A stretch of 64,000 bases of DNA from an uncultured Lachnospiraceae bacterium (lineage in GTDB: Bacteria; Bacillota; Clostridia; Lachnospirales; Lachnospiraceae): NCBI GenBank assembly GCA_910578475.1, contig CAJTRK010000007.1:1-64000 (forward strand). The letters run 5' to 3'. The notes beneath the pieces are model-generated. The model did not search any database. It had not been told where the DNA came from and worked only from the letters and a program-made list of their open reading frames with translations. A program made the position numbers and the translations under genes. Positions 34,112-43,070 of the stretch are shown here, in pieces (within the stretch, counting starts at the first letter, position 1; every line of letters starts with the position of its first letter).

Positions 34112-35104
34112 ATGGGCATAAGAATGATAGATAAGCTGATTCAGAAGATTGAACGGACAGGCGCGCCGATTGTTGTGGGGCTTGACCCGATGCTGAAATA
34201 TATACCGGAGCATTTGCAGAAAAAGGCTTTTGCGGAGTACGGAGAGACGCTTCAGGGCGCGGCGGAAGCGGTATGGGCATTTAATAAAGAGATTATAGAC
34301 AATTTATACGACCTGATTCCGGCGGTGAAACCGCAGATTGCGATGTATGAGCAATTCGGAATCGAAGGTCTGCTTGTTTTTAAACGGACGGTAGAATACT
34401 GCAAGGAAAAAGGGCTTATCGTTATCGGCGATGTGAAACGAGGTGATATCGGTTCCACATCCGAAGCCTATGCGGTGGGACATCTTGGAGGCGTACAGGT
34501 CGGCGGGCAGTTCTGCCGCGGATTTGATGAAGATTTTGTCACGGTGAATCCGTATCTTGGTTCCGACGGCGTAAAGCCTTTCATCAAAGTATGCCAGGAA
34601 GAAAAGAAGGGAATTTTTGTTCTCGTTAAAACATCCAATCCGAGCAGCGGGGAATTTCAGGACCGCATGGTGCGGGAAGGCATTACGGCAGCTGCGGAAA
34701 GAGAAGGCGCAGGCGGTATCGCGTCCGCCGACAGGCCGCTTTATGAAATCGTCGGCGAAAAGGTGGCGGAATGGGGCGCGGACTGTATGGGCAGCGCTTA
34801 CAGCAATATCGGCGCGGTTGTCGGGGCGACCTATCCGGAGCAGGGAAAGATTTTGCGGAAACTGATGCCAAAAGCGTTCATTCTCGTGCCGGGCTATGGG
34901 GCACAGGGCGGAAAAGGCGCGGATTTGGTGCATTTCTTTAACGAAGACGGACTCGGTGCGATTGTCAATTCTTCCAGAGGCATCATTGCCGCATACAAAC
35001 AGGAAGAATATGCGGGATATGGAGCGGAGCATTTCGCGGAGGCTTCCAGAGCGGCTGTAATCGCGATGAAGGAAGATATCGCGGAGGCGCTGAAACAGAG
35101 ATAA
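34112..35104 (+). CDS. pyrF: Orotidine 5'-phosphate decarboxylase (type 2)
   Basis: A 330-residue OMP decarboxylase of the longer type-2 group. The catalytic DxKxxD array is VIGDVKRGDIGS; the N-terminus has VGLDPML and the C-terminal region has the phosphate-binding VPGYGAQGG and NSSRGI. It converts OMP to UMP, the last step of de novo UMP synthesis. GAGG lies 7 nt before the ATG. pyrE follows after 32 nt, so the final two UMP steps are co-transcribed. Confidence 0.95.
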   Translation: MGIRMIDKLIQKIERTGAPIVVGLDPMLKYIPEHLQKKAFAEYGETLQGAAEAVWAFNKEIIDNLYDLIPAVKPQIAMYEQFGIEGLLVFKRTVEYCKEKGLIVIGDVKRGDIGSTSEAYAVGHLGGVQVGGQFCRGFDEDFVTVNPYLGSDGVKPFIKVCQEEKKGIFVLVKTSNPSSGEFQDRMVREGITAAAEREGAGGIASADRPLYEIVGEKVAEWGADCMGSAYSNIGAVVGATYPEQGKILRKLMPKAFILVPGYGAQGGKGADLVHFFNEDGLGAIVNSSRGIIAAYKQEEYAGYGAEHFAEASRAAVIAMKEDIAEALKQR

Positions 35105-35136
35105 TGACGCGGAACGGCGAAAAGGAGGCATAAGAA

Positions 35137-35814
35137 ATGGAACGGTACAAACAGGAATTTATCGAATTTATGGTAGACAGCCAGGTGCTCAAGTTCGGCG
35201 ATTTTACATTAAAAAGCGGCAGAAAATCTCCTTTTTTCATGAATGCCGGCGCATATGTGACGGGAACGCAGTTACGCAGACTGGGCGAATATTATGCCAG
35301 AGCGATTCATGACCATTACGGGTTGGATTTTGATGTATTGTTCGGCCCGGCTTACAAGGGGATTCCTCTTTCCGTTGCGACGACGATGGCAATCAGCGAA
35401 TTATACGGAAAAGAAGTAAGGTATTGTTCCAACCGAAAAGAAGTAAAGGACCACGGGGACACCGGCATTCTGCTCGGCAGTAAGCTGAAAGACGGCGACA
35501 GGGTCGTTATTATTGAAGATGTTACGACTTCCGGGAAATCCATCGAAGAAACGTTCCCGATTATCAAAGCGCAGGCGGAAGTGGAGATAAAAGGCCTTAT
35601 CGTATCTTTGAATCGGATGGAAAGAGGACTGGAAAGCGCCAAAAGCGCACTGGAAGAGATAAAAGAAAAATACGGATTTGAGACGAATGCTATCGTTACG
35701 ATGGAAGAAGTAGTGGAATGTCTGTACAATAAACCTTATCAGGGAAGCATTTATATCGACGATACGCTGAAAGCAGCTATTGATGAATATTACAGACAGT
35801 ATGGCGCAAACTAA
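35137..35814 (+). CDS. pyrE: Orotate phosphoribosyltransferase
   Basis: A 225-residue OPRTase. The PRPP-binding motif is VVIIEDVTTSGKS, the N-terminal orotate region has FTLKSGRKSPFFMNAG, and FGPAYKGIPL and YCSNRKEVKDHG (mobile loop) are typical. It makes OMP from orotate and PRPP and feeds pyrF just upstream. AAAGGAGG precedes the ATG. No other pyr gene is in the window. Confidence 0.95.
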   Translation: MERYKQEFIEFMVDSQVLKFGDFTLKSGRKSPFFMNAGAYVTGTQLRRLGEYYARAIHDHYGLDFDVLFGPAYKGIPLSVATTMAISELYGKEVRYCSNRKEVKDHGDTGILLGSKLKDGDRVVIIEDVTTSGKSIEETFPIIKAQAEVEIKGLIVSLNRMERGLESAKSALEEIKEKYGFETNAIVTMEEVVECLYNKPYQGSIYIDDTLKAAIDEYYRQYGAN

Positions 35815-35846
35815 ATTTATCTGAACAGAAAAGAGGAGGATGCGGA

Positions 35847-35999
35847 ATGGAAGAAAAAACATACAGGACAATGGGAGGCGCCGGAGCGATGAACATTGCG
35901 GTCGGAGTCGTCAGTCTGGTAGTCGGCGTTACGAGCGGCATTCTTCTTGTCATTGGCGGCGCGAAGCTTCTGGCGGGAAGGAATAAAATATTATTTTAG
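35847..35999 (+). CDS. Small membrane protein (50 aa)
   Basis: A short gene behind a strong AGAGGAGG site, 32 nt after pyrE. The 50-residue product has one long hydrophobic glycine- and valine-rich segment (about residues 9-42) that could span the membrane once, or twice as a hairpin, with a basic C-terminus. Codon use matches neighbours. I do not recognise a family. Confidence 0.6.
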   Translation: MEEKTYRTMGGAGAMNIAVGVVSLVVGVTSGILLVIGGAKLLAGRNKILF

Positions 36000-36074
36000 G
36001 AAATGAATGGGTATTCCGCAGGGGATGCCCATTTGCAGATTCAGGGCTGCGCACGGGAAGGCAGGGTGCTTGAT

Positions 36075-36398
36075 ATGGGGCATAAAAATAGTTATATTTT
36101 TACAAATAAGAGTCATTCGCAGAAGGGGATTATGGCGACGATACTCGGGATTATATCCCTGACGACATTAATCTATGCGATAGTCATGAGCTATCGGAGC
36201 ACCGGGGACATACCGATACAGTATGGCGCGGCCGTGCTTCTGGCCATGCTTTTTTCTCTGGCAGGAGCGGCGCTCGGTGTTATTTCCAGGACAGAACGGG
36301 ATAAATATTATTTTTTTTCTTATCTCGGCATTCTGCTGAATCTGCTTGCGCTCGGATGCGTAAGCGCGATTTTGTACGCGGGTGCATACGCGGTCTGA
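36075..36398 (+). CDS. Small three-TM membrane protein (DUF6142-like)
   Basis: A 107-residue protein with three predicted transmembrane segments (about residues 20-38, 50-70 and 78-103). It resembles small Lachnospiraceae membrane proteins annotated as DUF6142; the assignment is from memory and weak. The short soluble N-terminus HKNSYIFTNKSHSQKGIM is typical of that group. An earlier in-frame ATG at 36003 has no good RBS. Function unknown. Confidence 0.62.
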   Translation: MGHKNSYIFTNKSHSQKGIMATILGIISLTTLIYAIVMSYRSTGDIPIQYGAAVLLAMLFSLAGAALGVISRTERDKYYFFSYLGILLNLLALGCVSAILYAGAYAV

Positions 36399-36464
36399 CG
36401 GATGGGATGATATTGTAAAGTACAATGGGATTATGAATAAAGATTATGAATGGCAATAAATTAA

Positions 36465-36512
36465 TAATATGACATAGAATATACAATCTTAATATGACAT
36501 TTTAATATGACA
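36465..36512 (+). repeat. Three direct repeats TAATATGACA upstream of the aminopeptidase gene
   Basis: TAATATGACAT at 36465-36475 and 36490-36500 and TAATATGACA at 36503-36512, with periods of 25 and 13 bp. They end 15 nt before the RBS of the M29-type gene. They may be a regulator-binding array or overlap the promoter. Confidence 0.45.
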
Positions 36513-36537
36513 ATCTGGCAAAAAGGAGAACATCGAT

Positions 36538-38673
36538 ATGCAGGAAAATATGACAACTGCGGAGAAAGAAGCTTTGGAAACGGAACGCTTTACACTGGCC
36601 TGTGACAGGATAGCACAGATAACGGATGAAAAGGGGTGCGGTATTTACCAGCCTTATTTTGATAAAATGGCGGCGTTCGTGCTGCTCATGAAAGAAACAT
36701 GGGATTTTGTGAAAAGCGGCGCGATGCGCGAGGCCTCGCTCGAAGAACTGCAAAAGAGAAACCGGGAGATATACGCGGATATTTTGCCGGAAACTTATGA
36801 GAAAAGTTATGCAAATCCTGCTTACGCGGCGGAATGCTTCGGTAAGCCGATGGGGCAGCTGCTTTCTTTTGTATATGCGGAACTGCGCGGCATGATTCCG
36901 GCGGCTTACGAGCAGTCCGTGCACGGCATGGTCATCCGCATGGAGCTTTTGCTGGAAATTTATCAGGCATTTCTCAGCGCCGTGCAGGAGCATGCGGAAA
37001 AAGAAGCGAAAGATGTGAAAGCGTCCGTTGAGGAAGGCGTAAATGCAGGTCTGCCGTCGGTGGAAGAACTCCGGAAAACAGCTTACTGGTATGTCAGCGA
37101 CTATTATGAAACGGAAAGTTTTGTGAAAGTGGAAGAAATGCTTTGCCCGGAGCGGGATTTTGCGCTCCGCATCGTGATGGAAAGCGACCTGTCGGATATC
37201 CGGTATTTGTATTATTATGGGGAATATGTGTCAGAAAATGAAATCATGACAGCAAGACATTTGAATGCGCTGCCCGACGAGACGATTCGGCTGATGGCTG
37301 ACACATATACGGAAGGATATCGAATCGGTTTTGCCGCCTGCAACAAAGACATTTCGATTAAAAAAACGGTCAACGTGCGGTATGCGCTCGGTTTTGAACG
37401 GATGATACGGGCGGCGGTGCAGAATTTTGATAAGATGGGATTACGGCCGACGATTTACCGTTCCGGTTCGAATTTTTTCCAGGGACGGAGCGTGCATAAG
37501 AACGGTTATTTCGGCGCCAATCCGAATAAACAGTTCGACTATGACCACCGGGAAGACAGCGCTCTTTTTCTGGATAAACCGCTTGTGGAGCGGAGACTGG
37601 AGTGTATGCAGAGCGCGTTCGAGCATTTGAAAACAGAGGCAGGCGTATTCGGCGGTCCTGCGGTTCTGGAGATTTTCGGGGAACAGCCTTTTGTGCCGCA
37701 GAATAAGGACGCTGCCTGCAAGCTGAGCGAAAAGCAGCAGAAACTTTCGGTAGAATATACATCCAGAGCGGGAGCGATGCAGAATCGGTATATCAAAGGC
37801 GAAGAGCGGAGTTTCACCATCATAGCCTTTCCGGTTTCCGAAATCGGCCCGCGTTATGAAGAAATATTCAACGAGATAATCCGTATCAATACGCTCGATT
37901 ATCAGCTGTATCAGAAGATTCAGCAGACCATTATCGACACATTGGATAAGGGGGATTATGTTCTCGTGAAAGGTATGGGAAAGAACCGCACCAATTTGAA
38001 GGTGAAACTGCATACGCTGAAAAACCCCGATAAAGAGACGAATTTTGAAAATTGCGTGGCGGATGTGAATATCCCGGTAGGCGAAGTCTTTACTTCTCCG
38101 CAGCTGACCGGAACGGAAGGGATTCTTCATGTGACGCGCGTTTTTCTGAACGAACTGGAATATAAGGATATTTCCGTCCGTTTCCAGGACGGTATGATTA
38201 CGGAATACGACTGCGCCAATTTCGACACCGAACGGGAAAACCGGCAGTACATCAAAGACAATGTGCTTTTCCATCATGATACGCTGCCGCTCGGCGAATT
38301 TGCCATCGGCACGAATACGACGGCCTATGTGGCGGCGAGAAAGTATGGCATCGAAGATAAAATGCCCATTCTGATTGCGGAAAAGACCGGCCCGCATTTT
38401 GCGGTAGGCGATACCTGCTATTCCCATGAGGAAGAAGTAAAGAGTTACAACCCTGACGGAAAAGAAATCGTGGCGAAAGAAAACGAAGTGTCCGCGCTTC
38501 GGGACGAGGATATGGAAAAGGCATATTTTAACTGCCATACGGACATTACGATTCCTTATGACGAACTGGGAGAATTGTCGGTTGTTACGAAAGATAACGA
38601 GGTAATACCGATTATTGTGGAAGGCAGATTTGTGCTGGCGGGGACGGAAGCGCTGAATGAGGCGTTTTTATGA
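36538..38673 (+). CDS. M29 family metallopeptidase (aminopeptidase) with large N-terminal extension
   Basis: A 711-residue protein. The C-terminal ~350 residues match the M29 aminopeptidase family: CVADVNIPVGEVFTSPQLTG carries the first metal-ligand Glu, LGEFAIGTN the second, and EKTGPHFAVGD the His ligand, with the final Asp/His motif after it. The N-terminal ~350 residues are helical and have no domain I recognise; the Thermus M29 enzymes are only about 400 residues. It is cytoplasmic and probably trims N-terminal residues from peptides. AAAAGGAG precedes the ATG. Confidence 0.8.
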   Translation: MQENMTTAEKEALETERFTLACDRIAQITDEKGCGIYQPYFDKMAAFVLLMKETWDFVKSGAMREASLEELQKRNREIYADILPETYEKSYANPAYAAECFGKPMGQLLSFVYAELRGMIPAAYEQSVHGMVIRMELLLEIYQAFLSAVQEHAEKEAKDVKASVEEGVNAGLPSVEELRKTAYWYVSDYYETESFVKVEEMLCPERDFALRIVMESDLSDIRYLYYYGEYVSENEIMTARHLNALPDETIRLMADTYTEGYRIGFAACNKDISIKKTVNVRYALGFERMIRAAVQNFDKMGLRPTIYRSGSNFFQGRSVHKNGYFGANPNKQFDYDHREDSALFLDKPLVERRLECMQSAFEHLKTEAGVFGGPAVLEIFGEQPFVPQNKDAACKLSEKQQKLSVEYTSRAGAMQNRYIKGEERSFTIIAFPVSEIGPRYEEIFNEIIRINTLDYQLYQKIQQTIIDTLDKGDYVLVKGMGKNRTNLKVKLHTLKNPDKETNFENCVADVNIPVGEVFTSPQLTGTEGILHVTRVFLNELEYKDISVRFQDGMITEYDCANFDTERENRQYIKDNVLFHHDTLPLGEFAIGTNTTAYVAARKYGIEDKMPILIAEKTGPHFAVGDTCYSHEEEVKSYNPDGKEIVAKENEVSALRDEDMEKAYFNCHTDITIPYDELGELSVVTKDNEVIPIIVEGRFVLAGTEALNEAFL

Positions 38674-38744
38674 TGACAGCGCCGCCTCCGCCCGGACAGC
38701 TCATAGTTTTTCCGGCGGAGGCCCGCTGTCATTTTCATTTTTTC
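38674..38744 (+). terminator. Intrinsic terminator built on a family palindrome
   Basis: A GC-rich stem starts with TGACAGC (38674) and contains GCCTCCGCC paired with GGCGGAGGC (to 38731), then a T-rich run (ATTTTCATTTTTTC). GCCTCCGCCCGGACAG in its 5' arm is identical to 16 nt of the 49.2 kb palindrome. It terminates the aminopeptidase transcript. Confidence 0.75.
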
Positions 38745-38764
38745 ACAGTATCGGAAGATTCATA

Positions 38765-38793
38765 TTGCGGTTTGCCATAAAATTTAGTAGAAT
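38765..38793 (+). promoter_or_regulatory. Promoter of the pur cluster
   Basis: TTGCGG (38765-38770), a 17-bp spacer and TAGAAT (38788-38793), leaving a leader of about 155 nt before purE. Confidence 0.55.
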
Positions 38794-38858
38794 ATAGAAA
38801 GGAATATGTTCTTTCCACACAAGATATAGTAGATTGTGAAAGAAATTCAGGACGATTA

Positions 38859-38925
38859 GTGTGAAAAATAAATTTTTCACACGCGAATTTGTGCCTGCGG
38901 CGCAAATATCGCAGGTTGAGAGAAA
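38859..38925 (+). repeat. Structured purE leader, longer copy of a two-copy repeat
   Basis: GTGTGAAAAA (38859-38868) and TTTTTCACAC (38873-38882) form a perfect 10-bp hairpin; CCTGCG and CGCAGG form another further on. The stretch ATCGCAGGTTGAGAGAAA (38908-38925) recurs after clpC at 47304-47321, and both copies start with GTGTGAAAAAT. I see no known purine riboswitch or PurBox here. Confidence 0.55.
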
Positions 38926-38953
38926 GGTATGGTTATTAGAATGGAGGAGAAAG

Positions 38954-39466
38954 ATGGCACAGGTAGGAATTGTAATGGGCAGCGATTCGGATATGCCCGT
39001 TATGGCGAAGGCAGCAGAGATTCTGGAAGAACTCGGTATTTCATATGAAATGACGATTATTTCCGCGCACAGGGAGCCGGACGTTTTTTTCGAATACGCG
39101 AAAAGTGCGGAAAACAGGGGCTTTAAGGTTATTATAGCGGGCGCGGGCAAAGCGGCTCATCTGCCGGGAATGTGTGCGGCAATTTTTCCGATGCCGGTTA
39201 TCGGCATTCCGATGAAGACTTCGGACCTGGGCGGCGTGGATTCCCTTTATTCCATCGTGCAGATGCCTTCCGGCATCCCGGTGGCTACCGTTGCGATTAA
39301 CGGCGGGCAGAATGCGGGCATCCTTGCGGCGAAAATACTTGCGACATCCGACGCGGCGTTGTTACAGCGTCTGAAAGACTACTCGCAGACGCTGAAAGAG
39401 AGCGTTCAGAAGAAAGACGCGCGTCTGCAGGAAGTCGGCTATAAAAATTATGGAACAGGAAAATAA
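38954..39466 (+). CDS. purE: N5-carboxyaminoimidazole ribonucleotide mutase
   Basis: A 170-residue class I PurE with the signature GIVMGSDSDMPVM at the N-terminus, SAHREPD and AGAGKAAHLPGMCA. It converts N5-CAIR to CAIR in de novo purine synthesis. The ATG at 38954 follows GGAGG; an earlier in-frame start at 38861 lies in the leader hairpin and is not conserved-looking. First gene of purE-purM-purN-purD. Confidence 0.95.
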   Translation: MAQVGIVMGSDSDMPVMAKAAEILEELGISYEMTIISAHREPDVFFEYAKSAENRGFKVIIAGAGKAAHLPGMCAAIFPMPVIGIPMKTSDLGGVDSLYSIVQMPSGIPVATVAINGGQNAGILAAKILATSDAALLQRLKDYSQTLKESVQKKDARLQEVGYKNYGTGK

Positions 39467-39500
39467 AGACTTACAGCAGGAGAGGAGCAGGGATATCATT

Positions 39501-40526
39501 ATGGATTATAAGACCGCAGGCGTCGATATCGAAGCAGGATACAAATCAGTGGAACTGATGAAAAAATATGTGAAGGAAACGACCAGACCGGAAGTTCTCG
39601 GTGGACTCGGCGGATTTTCAGGAGCATTTTCCCTCACGAAAATGAAGGATATGGAAAAACCGACACTTGTGTCAGGGACGGACGGCGTCGGAACCAAGCT
39701 GAAGCTGGCTTTTTTGCTGGATAAACATGATACGGTTGGTATTGACTGTGTTGCGATGTGTGTGAATGATATTGCCTGTGCGGGCGGGGAACCGTTGTTT
39801 TTCCTGGACTATATCGCCTGCGGCAAAAATTACCCTGAGAAAATAGCGCAAATCGTAAAAGGCGTTTCCGATGGCTGCATACAGGCAGGCGCGGCGCTGA
39901 TTGGCGGAGAGACGGCGGAAATGCCGGGCTTTTATCCGGAAGAGGAATATGACCTTGCAGGGTTTGCGGTCGGCATCGTGGACGAAAAGAATTTGATTAC
40001 CGGAGAGCATATCCGGCCGGGAGATGCGCTGATTGGCATTGCTTCCTCCGGGGTGCACAGCAATGGTTTTTCCCTTGTCAGAAAAGTTTTTGAAATGACA
40101 AAGGAAAGTCTTGATACATATTACGAAGAACTCGGGACAACACTTGGGGAAGCGCTGCTTGCGCCGACCAAAATTTATGTGAAAGCATTAAAAGCGGTTA
40201 AGGAAGCCGGCGTTACGGTGAAAGGATGCAGTCATATCACCGGCGGCGGATTTTATGAAAATATTCCGAGAATGCTGCCCGAAGGTGTGAATGCACAGAT
40301 TCGGAAGGACAGTTATCCGGTGCTTCCGATTTTCAAATTGCTGCAGAAGACAGGCAATTTGGAAGAAAAAATGATGTATAATACATATAACATGGGACTT
40401 GGCATGGTGCTTGCCGTAGAAAAAGAAGATGCGGATAAGGTAATGGAAGCGGTTCGGGCGGCCGGAGAGACGCCATACCGTATCGGAGAAATTAGTTCCG
40501 GAGAAAAGGGCGTTACGCTGCTGTAA
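39501..40526 (+). CDS. purM: Phosphoribosylformylglycinamidine cyclo-ligase (AIR synthetase)
   Basis: A 341-residue PurM. Visible are DYKTAGVDIEAGYKSV, the glycine-rich nucleotide segment SGTDGVGTKLKLA, CVNDIACAGGEPLFFLDY, and HITGGGFYENIPRML. It closes the imidazole ring of AIR using ATP. I prefer ATG 39501 because the family starts at MDYK; an upstream ATG at 39450 overlaps purE. AGGGAT lies 6 nt before it. Confidence 0.95.
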   Translation: MDYKTAGVDIEAGYKSVELMKKYVKETTRPEVLGGLGGFSGAFSLTKMKDMEKPTLVSGTDGVGTKLKLAFLLDKHDTVGIDCVAMCVNDIACAGGEPLFFLDYIACGKNYPEKIAQIVKGVSDGCIQAGAALIGGETAEMPGFYPEEEYDLAGFAVGIVDEKNLITGEHIRPGDALIGIASSGVHSNGFSLVRKVFEMTKESLDTYYEELGTTLGEALLAPTKIYVKALKAVKEAGVTVKGCSHITGGGFYENIPRMLPEGVNAQIRKDSYPVLPIFKLLQKTGNLEEKMMYNTYNMGLGMVLAVEKEDADKVMEAVRAAGETPYRIGEISSGEKGVTLL

Positions 40527-40570
40527 ACAGGAAATCGGAACGGCCGGAAACGAAAATTTGACAGAACAGA

Positions 40571-40609
40571 AGAAAACGAAAGTCTGATAGATATAGTAGA
40601 AAACGAAAG
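40571..40609 (+). repeat. 12-bp direct repeat upstream of purN
   Basis: AGAAAACGAAAG at 40571-40582 and 40598-40609 with a 27-bp period; a partial copy (GGAAACGAAAAT) lies just before. It sits in the 106-nt purM-purN gap. It may be chance in an A-rich stretch or a binding site. Confidence 0.35.
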
Positions 40610-40632
40610 AACAAATGGACTGCGGAAAGGAT

Positions 40633-41271
40633 ATGGACACCAAAATGCTGAAAATACTTGTATGTGTGTCAGGCGGCGGAACGAATCTGCAGGCAGTTAT
40701 CGACGGCATCAAAGAGAAAGAAATTACGAACGCACAGATTGTCCGCGTCATCAGCAATAACCGGAATGCTTACGCGTTGGAGCGGGCCGTGAAAGAAGGA
40801 ATTGACGCGGTCTGCGTCTCGCCGAAAGACTATACGGACAGGGAACGGTTCCATGACGCGCTTTTACGCGCCGTGGAGGAAAAGGCGCCGGATTTAATCG
40901 TGCTGGCAGGTTTTCTGGTAGTATTGCCGGAAGAATTGATAAAAAGATACCGGAATCGAATCATCAACATTCATCCGTCCCTCATTCCCTCTTTTTGCGG
41001 GCAGGGCTTTTACGGGCTGAAAGTCCACGAGAAGGCGCTTGAGAGGGGCGTGAAAGTGACCGGGGCAACGGTGCATTTTGTGGATGAAGGAACGGACACA
41101 GGACCGATTATTCTGCAGCAGCCGGTTATGGTGGAGGAAGACGATACGCCGGAAATTCTGCAGAAACGAGTGATGGAACAGGCGGAATGGAAGATTCTGC
41201 CGCGGGCAATCGATGATATTGCAAACGGCAGGGTGACGATAAAAGACGGAAAGGTAAGGCGGAGCAGATGA
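40633..41271 (+). CDS. purN: Phosphoribosylglycinamide formyltransferase 1
   Basis: A 212-residue GAR transformylase using 10-formyl-THF. Residues for catalysis are seen: Asn and His in INIHPSLIPSF and Asp in DEGTDTGPII; SGGGTNLQAVID is the phosphate-binding N-terminus. The ATG 40633 has GGAAAGGAT upstream; ATG 40645 is possible. It overlaps purD by 4 bp. Confidence 0.95.
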   Translation: MDTKMLKILVCVSGGGTNLQAVIDGIKEKEITNAQIVRVISNNRNAYALERAVKEGIDAVCVSPKDYTDRERFHDALLRAVEEKAPDLIVLAGFLVVLPEELIKRYRNRIINIHPSLIPSFCGQGFYGLKVHEKALERGVKVTGATVHFVDEGTDTGPIILQQPVMVEEDDTPEILQKRVMEQAEWKILPRAIDDIANGRVTIKDGKVRRSR

Positions 41272-42545
41272 AAGTATTGATTGTTGGCGGCGGCGGCCGG
41301 GAGCATGCCATCGCGGCGAGCGTTGCCGGGAGTAAAAGAGCGGATAAGATTTACTGCGCGCCCGGAAACGCCGGCATCGGACAGATTGCGGAATGTGTGC
41401 CGATTGGCGCGATGGAATTTGACAAGATTGTAGCGTTTGCGAAAGAAAAAGAAATCGACCTTACGATTGTAGGGCCGGACGACCCGTTAGTCGGCGGGCT
41501 GACAGACGAATTGGAAGCGGCCGGACTGCGTGTTTTCGGGCCGCGGAAAAATGCGGCGATTCTGGAAGGGAGCAAGGCTTTCTCCAAAGACCTGATGAAG
41601 AAATACCATATTCCGACGGCGGCTTATGAGACATTTGACGAGCCGCAGGAAGCACTTGCTTATCTGAAAACGGCGAAGATGCCTGTGGTGCTGAAAGCGG
41701 ACGGACTTGCACTCGGCAAAGGTGTGTTGATTTGCAATACGCTGGAAGAGGCTGCGGCCGGCGTGAAAACGATTATGGAAGATAAGAAGTTCGGTGCGGC
41801 GGGAAACCGGATGGTCGTTGAAGAATTTATGACGGGAAGAGAAGTTTCCGTGCTGTCTTTCGTGGACGGCAGGACGATTCGCATCATGTCTTCGGCGCAG
41901 GACCATAAGCGTGCGCTGGACGGAAATCAGGGACTTAATACGGGCGGTATGGGAACCTTTTCTCCAAGTCCGTTTTATACAAAAGAGGTGGATGCGTTCT
42001 GTCAGGAGCATATTTATCAGGCGACGGTGGATGCGATGGCCGCGGAGGGAAGGCCATTTCAGGGAATTATCTTTTTCGGGCTGATGCTGACGGAAAACGG
42101 TCCCAGGGTGTTAGAGTATAATGCACGCTTCGGAGACCCGGAAGCACAGGTTGTTCTGCCGCGGATGAAAAACGATATTCTGGATGTGATAGACGCCTGC
42201 ATCGACGGCACGCTGGATAAGGTTGAACTTCAATTCGAGGACAATGCGGCGGTATGTGTGATTCTGGCGTCCGAAGGTTATCCGCTTTCTTATGAAAAAG
42301 GATTTTCGGTCAGAGGACTGGAGCGATTTGAAAAAGCAGACGGATACTACTGTTTCCACGCGGGAACAAAGCGGACGGAAGAAGGCATTGTTACGAACGG
42401 CGGAAGGGTGCTTGGCGTAACCGCGCTCGGGACCACGCTGCAGGAGGCCAGGGCCAATGCGTATGCGGCCGCGGGGTGGGTCGATTTTGATAACAAATAC
42501 ATGAGAAAAGATATCGGCAAGGCGATAGAAGAAATAGAAGTGTAA
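41268..42545 (+). CDS. purD: Phosphoribosylamine-glycine ligase (GAR synthetase)
   Basis: A 425-residue ATP-grasp ligase. The N-terminus LIVGGGGREHAIA, LKADGLALGKGV, the EEFMTGREVSVLSFVDG stretch and NARFGDPEAQVVLPRM are diagnostic. It makes GAR from phosphoribosylamine and glycine. Translational coupling to purN (ATGA) keeps the consecutive GAR synthetase and GAR formylase steps together. purF, purL, purC and purH are not in the window. Confidence 0.96.
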   Translation: MKVLIVGGGGREHAIAASVAGSKRADKIYCAPGNAGIGQIAECVPIGAMEFDKIVAFAKEKEIDLTIVGPDDPLVGGLTDELEAAGLRVFGPRKNAAILEGSKAFSKDLMKKYHIPTAAYETFDEPQEALAYLKTAKMPVVLKADGLALGKGVLICNTLEEAAAGVKTIMEDKKFGAAGNRMVVEEFMTGREVSVLSFVDGRTIRIMSSAQDHKRALDGNQGLNTGGMGTFSPSPFYTKEVDAFCQEHIYQATVDAMAAEGRPFQGIIFFGLMLTENGPRVLEYNARFGDPEAQVVLPRMKNDILDVIDACIDGTLDKVELQFEDNAAVCVILASEGYPLSYEKGFSVRGLERFEKADGYYCFHAGTKRTEEGIVTNGGRVLGVTALGTTLQEARANAYAAAGWVDFDNKYMRKDIGKAIEEIEV

Positions 42546-42567
42546 GGGATAAAAGGGGGAAGCAGTC

Positions 42568-43032
42568 ATGAGTGGTTTGACGGAATTTCAGGATTTGGAT
42601 GTATATCATCGGCCGACAAAATGTCCGGAATGCGGCGGCATCATGAAATTTAAGGGGTGTGGAGAGTATCGGTGTGAGGACTGCCGGTATGTGGAGTACG
42701 ACGATTACGGCAAAGTGCGTAATTATGTGGAAAAACATGCGGGCGCGACCGCGGCGCAGGTAGCCGAAGCGACCGGCGTCAAGCAGAAGACGATTCGAAC
42801 GATGCTCAAAGAGTCCAGGCTGGAAATCGCGGAAGGTTCCAATTCTTTTATGAAATGTGAGATGTGCGGCGCAAGTATCCGGGCCGGAAGAGTGTGCAGC
42901 AAATGTGAGCCTGCCTATACTAAGGCAATGGCTGACAAAGCGTCTACGAGGAACGCGAAGATGATGGCCGGCTTTGGTATGGAACGTCAGCGCGGTGAAG
43001 AAGGCGCAAAACGTTTCGAACGGGAAAAATAG
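42568..43032 (+). CDS. Zinc-ribbon/HTH protein, possibly YvyF-like
   Basis: A 154-residue protein with an N-terminal zinc ribbon (CPECGG... CEDC), a MerR-like helix-turn-helix (AAQVAEATGVKQKTIRTML) at about residues 65-90 and a second CxxC pair cluster (CEMCG ... CSKC) at about 94-115, then a basic tail. The ribbon-HTH layout recalls the flagellar-operon protein YvyF, but no flagellar genes are near, so a regulatory or rRNA-binding role cannot be decided. AGGGGGA precedes the ATG. Confidence 0.65.
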   Translation: MSGLTEFQDLDVYHRPTKCPECGGIMKFKGCGEYRCEDCRYVEYDDYGKVRNYVEKHAGATAAQVAEATGVKQKTIRTMLKESRLEIAEGSNSFMKCEMCGASIRAGRVCSKCEPAYTKAMADKASTRNAKMMAGFGMERQRGEEGAKRFEREK

Positions 43033-43070
43033 GAAAAAGGAAACACAAAAGAAAGATACGGGGTATCAGA

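Noticed and set aside
37441..38538. 365-codon minus-strand frame opposite the M29-type gene
   Set aside because: Shadow of the plus-strand gene; Phe/Arg/His-rich composition and no start signal.
38794..38953. Purine or related riboswitch in the purE leader
   Set aside because: Hairpins are present but no purine-aptamer consensus or PurBox pair was recognised; only leader structure is reported.
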